A stretch of 64,000 nt of DNA from Leucobacter salsicius M1-8 (lineage in GTDB: Bacteria > Actinomycetota > Actinomycetes > Actinomycetales > Microbacteriaceae). Every line of letters starts with the position of its first letter. Position 1 is the stretch's first letter. The stretch is from NCBI RefSeq assembly GCF_000350525.1, contig NZ_AOCN01000004.1:37021-101020 (forward strand). Direction: 5' to 3'. The notes below the pieces were generated by a model that was not told the DNA's origin, ran no database searches, and saw only the letters and a list, made by a program, of their open reading frames with translations. This document shows positions 49,266-56,864 of this stretch, in pieces. A program made the translations under genes and the position numbers.

Positions 49266-50690
49266 ATGCGCGCACTCCGTCCCGTCCCTGCCATCGCCCC
49301 GCGCGCGGTGCTCTACCTTCGTCAGTCTGTCGCTCGGGACGATTCCATCAGCCTCGAGCTGCAGGAGATCGCGGGGCGCGACTACTGCGTCACCCAAGGC
49401 TACGAAGTCGTATCCGTCGAGGTAGACGAAGGACTCTCCGGTCGCAACTGGTCCAAGCGCCCCGCAGTGCAGCGCGCCATGGCCTCCATCGAAGCGCGAG
49501 ACGCTGACATCATCGTGCTCTGGAAATGGTCGCGCCTCTCCCGCAACCGCAAAGACTGGGCCCTCGCCGCCGACCGCGTCGACGTCGCAGGCGGCCGCAT
49601 CGAATCAGCCACCGAACCCATCGACACCGCCACCGCTTCAGGTCGTTTTGCTCGCGGCGTCATGACCGAGTACGCAGCCTTCCAATCCGAGCAGATCGGC
49701 GAGCAATGGGCCGAAGTCCGCGCACGCAGATTCAACCTCGGCCTGCCACCCACCGGGTCCGTGCCCTGGGGATGGACCAGCCACAAAACGTACATCACCG
49801 CCGACCCCGACAAGGCCCCCTACCTTCGCGAAATGTACCGCATGTACCTCTCCGGCAGCGGCTACACCGCCATCGCCTCTTGGCTCAACCGAACGCCCGC
49901 TAAGACCACCAATGGCCGCGACTGGCTCCACGCCACCATTCGGAGACTCCTCGACTCCCCCATCCATGCCGGCAAAGTCGAGTACCTCGGCCAGATCCGC
50001 GACGGCGCCCACGATGGAATCATCACCGACACCGAATGGCAGCAGTATCAAGCTCTCAGAAAAGACCGGCACATCGCAGTGAGACCACGCACCTCTCCGT
50101 ACCTACTCGCCTCCATCATCGTGTGCCACTGCGGTCGAAAGCGGCACGGCAAACGGGAAGTCATCAAGACTGCCGCCGGTGACGTTGAAAGGCGCTACTA
50201 CCAATGCCCTTCAACGACCGGCCACCCACGCAAGAGCATTGCCGCACATCACGTAGATCAAGCCATCACCAATTGGGTAAAACAGCTCCCACACATAACG
50301 GTCGACGCCGGTGACACCACAGGCCATTCCATCGACATCGAAGCACTCGCGCGCGAAATCACCGGCATCGAAAAACAGCTCGTCAAACTCACCGAACACC
50401 TCCTCTCCGGACTTGTCCCCGAACCCACATACCGCGACACGAAAGAACTACTCACCGGAAAAGCCACCGGGCTCCGCCTCGAGCTCGAAGCAGCAAAGTC
50501 ACGGCAATCGTTCTCGCCCGCCATGTTTCTATCTGGCAGCGAAGATCTCGTAGAGTCCTGGGACATCCTCGAAACACCAGACAGGCAATCACTCCTGCGA
50601 ACTTTGGTCCGGTCAGTGACCGTACGAGAAGACCGAAAACTCGATGTCATAACAGCCTGGGGAACGACTGAAGTTATCGATACCCTATAG
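49266..50690 (+). CDS. int: Large serine integrase
   Basis: 474 residues. Catalytic serine S21 in AVLYLRQSVARDDSIS, followed by LSGRNWSKRPAV, VLWKWSRLSRN and a recombinase domain (WGWTSHKTYI, WLHATIRRLLDSP). A zinc ribbon with ICHCGRKRHG-type cysteines and a helical coiled-coil domain (IEKQLVKLTEHLLSG) follow. It integrates the phage at the fadH end. Its own CTA TAG end is the attR core, so the reading frame is preserved on integration. No directionality factor is obvious. Confidence 0.92.
   Translation: MRALRPVPAIAPRAVLYLRQSVARDDSISLELQEIAGRDYCVTQGYEVVSVEVDEGLSGRNWSKRPAVQRAMASIEARDADIIVLWKWSRLSRNRKDWALAADRVDVAGGRIESATEPIDTATASGRFARGVMTEYAAFQSEQIGEQWAEVRARRFNLGLPPTGSVPWGWTSHKTYITADPDKAPYLREMYRMYLSGSGYTAIASWLNRTPAKTTNGRDWLHATIRRLLDSPIHAGKVEYLGQIRDGAHDGIITDTEWQQYQALRKDRHIAVRPRTSPYLLASIIVCHCGRKRHGKREVIKTAAGDVERRYYQCPSTTGHPRKSIAAHHVDQAITNWVKQLPHITVDAGDTTGHSIDIEALAREITGIEKQLVKLTEHLLSGLVPEPTYRDTKELLTGKATGLRLELEAAKSRQSFSPAMFLSGSEDLVESWDILETPDRQSLLRTLVRSVTVREDRKLDVITAWGTTEVIDTL
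50684..50690. repeat. Candidate attR core CCTATAG
   Basis: Matches 13722-13728. It overlaps the last codons of the integrase gene and is followed two bases later by the host M20 peptidase ATG. Confidence 0.7.
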
Positions 50691-50692
50691 GC

Positions 50693-52045
50693 ATGGCAGA
50701 CAGTGTTGTCCCGCGCCCAGGCTCCGCCGAGCGACTCTCGCGCATGATTCAGGTGCCGACGGTGTCGGCAGAGCCGCCCACCAGTGGGCTCGCGCCGTTC
50801 GAGCGCTTCGTCACCCTGCTCGGGGAGCTCTATCCGCTCGCGCATGAGCGGCTCTCGCGCGAGCGCATCACCGATCTCGGGCTGCTGTTTCGGTGGCCGG
50901 GCAGGGATGCGACGGCCGACCCGGTCGTGCTGATGGCGCACTTCGACGTGGTACCAGCGGAGGCGAGCGACGGCTGGCGGGAGCCGCCGTTTGGCGGAGT
51001 CGTCAGGGACGGGTTCGTGCACGGGCGTGGGGCGCTCGACGACAAGGGGCCACTGCTCGTGATGTTTGAGGCGGTCGAGAACCTGCTCGCGGCGGGGTTC
51101 GTCCCCGAGCGAGACGTGTACCTATCGCTCGGCGGCAACGAGGAATCGTTTGGCGATGCCGCGCGGGCGATCGCGCAGGCGTTTCAGGATCGCGGCCTCA
51201 CCCCGTGGCTCGTGCTCGACGAGGGCGGGGCCGTGGTCGCGTCACCACTGCCGTTGGTACGGGGCGAGGCCGCCATGATCGGTGTCGGCGAGAAGGGCGC
51301 CACGACCGTGCGACTGTCGGCACAGGGGGCCGGCGGGCACGCGTCGGCACCGCCCGCGCTCACGGCGGTGGGCCGGGTGGCCCGGGCCGTGTCCAAGCTG
51401 ACCCCCGCCACGTTTGCGGCGCGTACCCCCGTGGCGGTGTCGGCGATGCTCTCAAGATTTGCAACGCGCGCCCGAGGGCCAGCACACTACCTCTACCGCG
51501 CCCTCGCCGCCTCACCGTGGCTCACGGCGCGGGTCTTCACACTGCTGGGCGGCGAGCCCGCCGCCCTCGTACGCACCACGGTTGCGCCGACCATGCTCTC
51601 GGGCGGCACCGCACAAAACGTATTGCCATCGCGCGCCGAGGCCACCGTCAACCTGCGCATCGCGCTCGGCGAGACCGTCGCGGGCACGGCCCGTCGCCTG
51701 CGCCGCCGCATCGGCGACCGCCGGGTACAGATCGAGGTGCTCGAGGCCGGTGAGCCCTCCCCCGAGTCCAGCTCCGAGAACGAACAGTTCGCGCTTATCT
51801 CGACCGCAGTGGCGGTGTCCCATCCCACCGCGATGCCTGTGCCCTACGTCATGATGGCGGCAACCGACTCACGCCACTTTCACCGGTTTTCTCCCGCCTG
51901 CTACCGGTTCGCCCCGCTCGCGATGCCGGGCGAACTGCGCGCGACAATTCACGGCGTCGACGAGCGGGTCGAGATCGCGGAGCTCGAGCGCGGCGAGGTC
52001 TTCCACCGCGCCCTCATCCAGTCGATTCCCGGGGGTGCATCGTGA
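50693..52045 (+). CDS. M20-family zinc peptidase
   Basis: 450 residues. Metal ligands in MAHFDVVP, GRGALDDKGP and GGNEESFG; the dimerisation domain insertion starts near GEKGATTVRLSAQGAGGHAS. Related to carboxypeptidase Ss1/PM20D1-like enzymes that hydrolyse small peptides or N-acyl amino acids. Cytoplasmic. It overlaps the MFS gene by GTGA, which suggests import/export of the peptide-derived product. It was probably downstream of fadH before the phage inserted. Confidence 0.85.
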   Translation: MADSVVPRPGSAERLSRMIQVPTVSAEPPTSGLAPFERFVTLLGELYPLAHERLSRERITDLGLLFRWPGRDATADPVVLMAHFDVVPAEASDGWREPPFGGVVRDGFVHGRGALDDKGPLLVMFEAVENLLAAGFVPERDVYLSLGGNEESFGDAARAIAQAFQDRGLTPWLVLDEGGAVVASPLPLVRGEAAMIGVGEKGATTVRLSAQGAGGHASAPPALTAVGRVARAVSKLTPATFAARTPVAVSAMLSRFATRARGPAHYLYRALAASPWLTARVFTLLGGEPAALVRTTVAPTMLSGGTAQNVLPSRAEATVNLRIALGETVAGTARRLRRRIGDRRVQIEVLEAGEPSPESSSENEQFALISTAVAVSHPTAMPVPYVMMAATDSRHFHRFSPACYRFAPLAMPGELRATIHGVDERVEIAELERGEVFHRALIQSIPGGAS

Positions 52046-53529
52046 CCGCAGGATCCGGATCCGGCTCGAAAGCTCGCGGGCCGCGAGCACCCCGGGCCCG
52101 CCTGGGCGCGCTCGCCGGTGTCGTCGGATTTCTCGCGTTCGTGGAATACACGAGCGGGTTCTTGCAGGGGTACTACACGCCCATGCTCACCGATATCGCC
52201 CGGCATCTCGGGGTGCCCGACGCCGATGTGAACTGGCTCGAGGGGTCACAGCTGATGCTGTCGGCGCTCGTGGTGCCCGCGCTCGCAAAGCTCGGCGATA
52301 TGGTGGGGCATCGGCGCATTCTGCTGTGGTCGACCGCGATCACGGGCCTCGCGTCGCTCGCACTGCCGTTTGCCCCGAACTTCGCCGTGTTTCTCGCGTG
52401 CTGGACGGTGCAGGGGTTCTACGTCGTGTGGCTGCCGCTCGAGATCGCGCTGATCTGGTCGCGCAGCCGAGGCCGCGAGGGGCGCAGCGCGCTCACCGCG
52501 AAGGCCGCGGGCATTCTCGTCGCGGCCCTTGAGGCTGGCGCCATCAGCGGCGCGCTCATTGGTGGACAGCTCATTGACACGCTGCCGCTCGTGCCCGTGC
52601 TGCTGATCCCGGGGCTGCTCGTCACGGTGTGCTTCGTGGTGATCATGTTTGGCGTGCAGGAGTCGGAGCACCAGACCGGCGGCAAGCTCGACACGGTCGG
52701 CATCACGCTCGTATCGCTCGCGATCCTCGCGTTCACGGGCGGGCTCAGCCTAATGCGCCTGAACGGCGTTGACAGTCCGCTCGCCTGGGGCGTGACCGTG
52801 CTCGGCCTGATGCTCGTGTGGCCGTTCGCGGTGTGGGAGCTCAGGCACCCCGATCCTGTCATCGACGTGCGTATGTTCCGCTCCCCCGCCCTCGCGCCCG
52901 TGTTTCTCACGGCCGCGCTGTTTGGCATGAGCGTGCTCGGCGCGCAGGCCCCGCTGTCGACGTTCATGCGCACCGACCCCACTGTCTACGGCTACGGCAT
53001 CGGTGCCGGCGGCTTCACGACCTCGCTTGCGATCGGCATTTACCTTATCGGCATGATCGGGGGCGCGCTGCTGTTTCCCCTGGTCGCCCGGGCCATCACC
53101 CCGCGGCTCGCACTCACCTGTGCCGCGCTGCTCGTCGGTGCCGGATATCTCATGTTCTTGCCGTTCCACGGTTCGTTCAGCCAGGTCGTCACGAACATGT
53201 TCATCGCGGGCATCGGGTCGGGCGCGCTCGTGGCGGCGCTGCCGGCCGCGGCCGCAGCTGGCGCCCCCGATTCGCAGACCGCGGTCGCGACGGGACTCAC
53301 TAACTCCACGAAGACCGTGGGCGGGGCCGTCGCCTCGGCGATCTTTGGCATCGCGCTGATGCACGGGGCGACCGGAGCTGCGGCGGGAGCAGAAGCGACC
53401 GCCGGATCATTTGCCGGGTACGTCACCGTGTGGCTCGTGTGCGGGTTGTCGGCGGTGGCCGCCGCCGGGGCGCTGCTGTTCGTCGTACCGAAGGACGCGT
53501 TTCAGGATCGGCGGCCGGTCGAGTCGTAA
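52042..53529 (+). CDS. MFS transporter, DHA2-type
   Basis: 495 residues with about 14 hydrophobic segments. The N-terminal half carries LGDMVGHRRILLWST (loop 2-3 motif) and the C-terminal half PETSQ-like acidic and proline residues are not present. The size and 14-TM layout fit the DHA2 drug/H+ antiporter branch. Substrate unknown. It is the second gene of the M20 operon. Confidence 0.8.
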   Translation: MTAGSGSGSKARGPRAPRARLGALAGVVGFLAFVEYTSGFLQGYYTPMLTDIARHLGVPDADVNWLEGSQLMLSALVVPALAKLGDMVGHRRILLWSTAITGLASLALPFAPNFAVFLACWTVQGFYVVWLPLEIALIWSRSRGREGRSALTAKAAGILVAALEAGAISGALIGGQLIDTLPLVPVLLIPGLLVTVCFVVIMFGVQESEHQTGGKLDTVGITLVSLAILAFTGGLSLMRLNGVDSPLAWGVTVLGLMLVWPFAVWELRHPDPVIDVRMFRSPALAPVFLTAALFGMSVLGAQAPLSTFMRTDPTVYGYGIGAGGFTTSLAIGIYLIGMIGGALLFPLVARAITPRLALTCAALLVGAGYLMFLPFHGSFSQVVTNMFIAGIGSGALVAALPAAAAAGAPDSQTAVATGLTNSTKTVGGAVASAIFGIALMHGATGAAAGAEATAGSFAGYVTVWLVCGLSAVAAAGALLFVVPKDAFQDRRPVES

Positions 53530-53560
53530 CTAGCCGCTGGTGCAGCAGGGCACGTGCCGC

Positions 53561-54130
53561 TTATCGACCGCCGAGCACCGCGCGGGCTGCCGCGAGGGCG
53601 TCTCTGATTTCGTCGTCAAGCGAGTGTCGGCCCGCGCCGCGGGCCGCCCACGACCACACCGCTGCGAAGAGCGCGGCCGCGTAGCCACCGCCCAAGATCT
53701 CGGCGTCGATCAAGGTTTTCCCCTCGCGTCCGAGCCTGGCCGCCACCGCCGAGGCGACCCGCAGCTGCCGGTCGGCCCGCCCCCGGCCAAGCTCCTCTTC
53801 CACCCCCATGGTGCGGGCATCGACGATCGCGAGCGCAAGGGTGTCGGGGCGTGCGCCCGTGGCGACGGCGGCGAGCGCGTCGTCGAAGCGCGCCGTTTGA
53901 TCCGCCAGCGCTGTCTCGAGCTCCGCGATGCGGTGATCAAGCACAAACCACAATGTCTCTGGCTTGCTCGTGAAGTAGTTGAAGAAGCTCGCCCGGCTCA
54001 CGCCGGCGCGCCGCGTGATTTCGGTCACCGAGGTGGCCTCGTAGCCGCGCTCGAGAAACAGTTCGAGGGCGGCGTCGGCAAGGACCTCGCGAGAGGACGC
54101 GGGTGGGCGGCCGCGAGAGGGAGTGCGCAT
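53561..54130 (-). CDS. TetR-family regulator
   Basis: 189 residues. N-terminal HTH EVLADAALELFLERGYEATS, then VTEITRRAGVSRASFFNYFT; the C-terminal helical ligand domain is Ala-rich. It is divergent from the ABC importer operon, which is its likely target along with itself. Confidence 0.9.
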   Translation of the reverse strand: MRTPSRGRPPASSREVLADAALELFLERGYEATSVTEITRRAGVSRASFFNYFTSKPETLWFVLDHRIAELETALADQTARFDDALAAVATGARPDTLALAIVDARTMGVEEELGRGRADRQLRVASAVAARLGREGKTLIDAEILGGGYAAALFAAVWSWAARGAGRHSLDDEIRDALAAARAVLGGR

Positions 54131-54139
54131 GCACCAACT

Positions 54140-54158
54140 GTATCGGCGTATCCGCTAC
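54140..54158. promoter_or_regulatory. TetR operator candidate
   Basis: GTATCGGCGTATCCGCTAC contains mirrored arms GTA-n-CGG and CCG-n-TAC around 5 bp. It lies 10 bp from the TetR start and 64 bp before the lipoprotein ATG. A possible -10 TATACC lies at 54171-54176. Confidence 0.5.
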
Positions 54159-54221
54159 ACTCTGATTTGTTATACCCGAGCTAAGAACTCATTTTCGTTT
54201 CCCAGAGAGGGCCGTTTCCCC

Positions 54222-55865
54222 ATGAAGTCCCGCCCCACCCCGGCACTCGCCGCAACCGTCACCTCGGTGTGCGCGCTCGCCGCGCTCGCGCTCACCTCAT
54301 GCGCGACACCCGCCCCATCCGCAGACACGGCAGCACGCAACGGGGGCACCCTGGTCTACGCCACCGGCGACGCCGAACCAGCTTGCCTCGACCCGCACGT
54401 GGGCGGCAACTATCCGCAGGCCCTCGTCGCGACCCAGTACCTCGAGCCCCTGGTGGGCCGCGACGCGAGCGGTGCGATGCAGCCGTGGCTCGCCGAGGCG
54501 TGGGAGGTCAGCGACGACGGGCTCACTTGGGACTTCACCCTCAAGGGCGACGTCACGTTTACCGACGGCACCCCCTTTGACGCGGCCGCGGTCAAAGCCA
54601 ACATCGAGCACCTGCAGGATCCCGAGACGCAGTCGTCGACCGGATTCATCGCCACCACGAAAGTAGAGCGCGTCGAGGTCGTCGACGCCACCCACGCCCG
54701 CTTCCATCTCTCGGCTCCCGATTCGGCGCTGGTCGAGTCGCTCAGCCAGCCGTGGACGGCGATGCAGTCCCCCGCCGGAATCGCGCGCGGCATGGAGGCT
54801 AACTGCCAGGCCCCCATTGGCACCGGCCCGTTCATTGTCGAGAGCTGGGAGCCGCAGCAGCGCGTCACCCTCGTGCGCAACAACGACTACGCGACCCCCG
54901 GCCCAGAAGCCTCCCACGAAGGTCCGGCCTTCATCGATCGCATCGAGTGGCGTTTCATTCCCGACGCCGCCACCCGCCAGGCCGCTCTGGCCTCCGGTGA
55001 GGTGAACGTCATCGACAACCCGCTGCCGAGCGACATTGCGGCCGCCGAAACGGCAGGCATCGGGCACATCAATGCGCCCCGCCCCGGTTCGGTCAACCGC
55101 ATCGAGCTCAACAGCGGCCAGGCCCCGTTTGACGACCAGCGCGTGCGCGAGGCGTTCGTGAAGTCGGCCGATCCGGGTCCCGGCATTGCGGCCCTGTTCC
55201 AGGGCGCGGCCGAGCAGAGCTTCTCCCCACTCGCGAGCACCGAGCCCACCGCAGTGGGCGACGAATCACTATTCCAGACTGACGCCAAGGCCGCCGCACA
55301 GCTGCTCGACGAAGCGGGATGGAAGCCCGGCTCCGACGGCGTGCGCACGAAGGACGGCAAGCGACTCACCGTGCGATTCCCCGTCAGCACTAACCAGTCG
55401 ACTGCCGCCGAGCAGTCGCTGTTCGAGCAGATCCAGGCCAACACGGCCCAGGTCGGGTTCGACGTGCAGCTTGAGCCCGTCGACCTGCCGACCTGGCACG
55501 AGCGCCTCGGCAGCAAGTCCTACGAGGCGGTCAGCGCTCCCTATTCAAAGGTGGGCCCCGACGTGCTGCGTATCCTTTACCATTCGAGCGGCATCACCCC
55601 GGCGCCGTCGGGATACTTCGCGAACCACGCGATGCTGCAGGACCCCGAGATTGACCGGATCCTTACCGAGGCCTCTTCGACGAACCCGGGTGAGCAGCGC
55701 GACGCACTCTATGCCGACGCGCAACAGCGCATCCTCGCAAGCTACGTACTGTTGCCACTCTACGACCAGCAAAACCACTTCCTCACGAACAACGTCGAGG
55801 GCGTCGTCACGCTCGGCACCGTGGGCACGCCCACGTTCATCAACGCGCAGCTCACGGCGGGTTAG
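54222..55865 (+). CDS. ABC transporter substrate-binding lipoprotein (SBP family 5)
   Basis: 547 residues. Signal peptide with lipobox LTSC (cysteine at about residue 27), then the family 5 fold: GGTLVYATGDAEP, WDFTLKGDVTFTDGTPFDAA, IGTGPFIVESW, DQRVREAF. Members bind peptides, nickel or related ligands outside the membrane. ATG 54222 follows a ribosome site (AGAGAGG). The frame upstream to 54123 is an extension overlapping the TetR start. Confidence 0.9.
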   Translation: MKSRPTPALAATVTSVCALAALALTSCATPAPSADTAARNGGTLVYATGDAEPACLDPHVGGNYPQALVATQYLEPLVGRDASGAMQPWLAEAWEVSDDGLTWDFTLKGDVTFTDGTPFDAAAVKANIEHLQDPETQSSTGFIATTKVERVEVVDATHARFHLSAPDSALVESLSQPWTAMQSPAGIARGMEANCQAPIGTGPFIVESWEPQQRVTLVRNNDYATPGPEASHEGPAFIDRIEWRFIPDAATRQAALASGEVNVIDNPLPSDIAAAETAGIGHINAPRPGSVNRIELNSGQAPFDDQRVREAFVKSADPGPGIAALFQGAAEQSFSPLASTEPTAVGDESLFQTDAKAAAQLLDEAGWKPGSDGVRTKDGKRLTVRFPVSTNQSTAAEQSLFEQIQANTAQVGFDVQLEPVDLPTWHERLGSKSYEAVSAPYSKVGPDVLRILYHSSGITPAPSGYFANHAMLQDPEIDRILTEASSTNPGEQRDALYADAQQRILASYVLLPLYDQQNHFLTNNVEGVVTLGTVGTPTFINAQLTAG

Positions 55866-55868
55866 TAG

Positions 55869-56864
55869 GTGCGCTGCAGGCAGGTGACCCGCGCGGTGCT
55901 GGGCAGAATAGGTTCGGCCGCCCTCGTGGTGTGGGCGACGGCCACGATCGTGTTCGTCGCCCTGCGCGCCACGGGCGACCCCCTCGAGGCGGTCATGGGA
56001 GGACCCGGCTCGCAGGCGGGCCCCGAGGCGCAGGCGGCGGCGCAGGCGGCCTACGGGTTCGATCAGCCCGTGATCGTGCAGTACCTGCGGCAGCTGTGGC
56101 AGGTCGTGACGCTCCAGCTCGGCGACTCTTACTCGCGCAAGCTGCCCGTGGCCGACCTGCTCGCCGCGAATTTTCCCCCCACCGCCCTGCTTGCCACGCT
56201 CGCGCTGCTGCTTGCATGGGTGCTCGCGCTCTGGGGCGTGCTCATCGCGCAAACGTCTCGCGGCCGTGCGGGGCGGCTTGTGCGCGGAGCGTTGCACGGC
56301 CTCGAAACGATCGCCTCGGTCACGCCCCAGTTCTTTCTCGGGGCGATCCTCATTCTCGTGTTCGCGACTGGGCTCGGTCTATTTCCCGTCACCGGCACTG
56401 GCGCCGCAGGCCTTGTGCTGCCGGTGATCACCCTCGCCGTTCCCGTCGCGGGCTATCTCGCCCACGTCATGCACGGTTCGCTGGCTCAGGCCGACGCGGC
56501 CCCCTTCGCGCTCACCGCACGCGCCCGCGGCGCCTCCGAGACGCGGGTTGCACTGCGCCACACCATTCGTCACGCGGCGCTCCCGGCGCTCGCGCTCTCG
56601 GGGTGGGCCTACGGCTCCCTCCTCAGCGGCGCGGTCGTCGTCGAGGCGCTGTTCGCGCGCCCGGGGCTCGGGCGACTGCTGCTCGAGGCATCGATCGGCC
56701 GCGACGTTCCCGTCGTGATCGGAGGGGTCTCGGTCATCGCGCTGTCGTACGTCGTCATCATGCTCGTGTCTGACGCGATCGAAATCGTGGTGGACCCGCG
56801 GCTGCGATCCGGATCCCCCAGCAACGCGCGCACCGCCAGCACTGCCCAGGAGGTCACCCCGTGA
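55869..56864 (+). CDS. ABC permease (DppB-type)
   Basis: 331 residues, six hydrophobic segments, with the EAA-type loop in GASETRVALRHTIRHAALPA. DppB/OppB-type inner membrane subunit. GTG 55869 starts 3 bp after the binding protein stop. GTGA overlap with the next gene. Confidence 0.88.
   Translation: MRCRQVTRAVLGRIGSAALVVWATATIVFVALRATGDPLEAVMGGPGSQAGPEAQAAAQAAYGFDQPVIVQYLRQLWQVVTLQLGDSYSRKLPVADLLAANFPPTALLATLALLLAWVLALWGVLIAQTSRGRAGRLVRGALHGLETIASVTPQFFLGAILILVFATGLGLFPVTGTGAAGLVLPVITLAVPVAGYLAHVMHGSLAQADAAPFALTARARGASETRVALRHTIRHAALPALALSGWAYGSLLSGAVVVEALFARPGLGRLLLEASIGRDVPVVIGGVSVIALSYVVIMLVSDAIEIVVDPRLRSGSPSNARTASTAQEVTP

Larger units (their letters stand above)
13722..50690. mobile_element. 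Integrated siphovirus prophage (about 37 kb)
   Basis: Complete set of head, tail, lysis, regulation and serine-integrase genes bounded by CCTATAG at 13722-13728 and 50684-50690. The left copy is the end of fadH and the right copy the end of the integrase gene. Removing the element joins the fadH stop to the M20 peptidase ATG two bases later, a normal host gene spacing. No capsid or tail gene looks broken, so it may be inducible. Confidence 0.92.
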
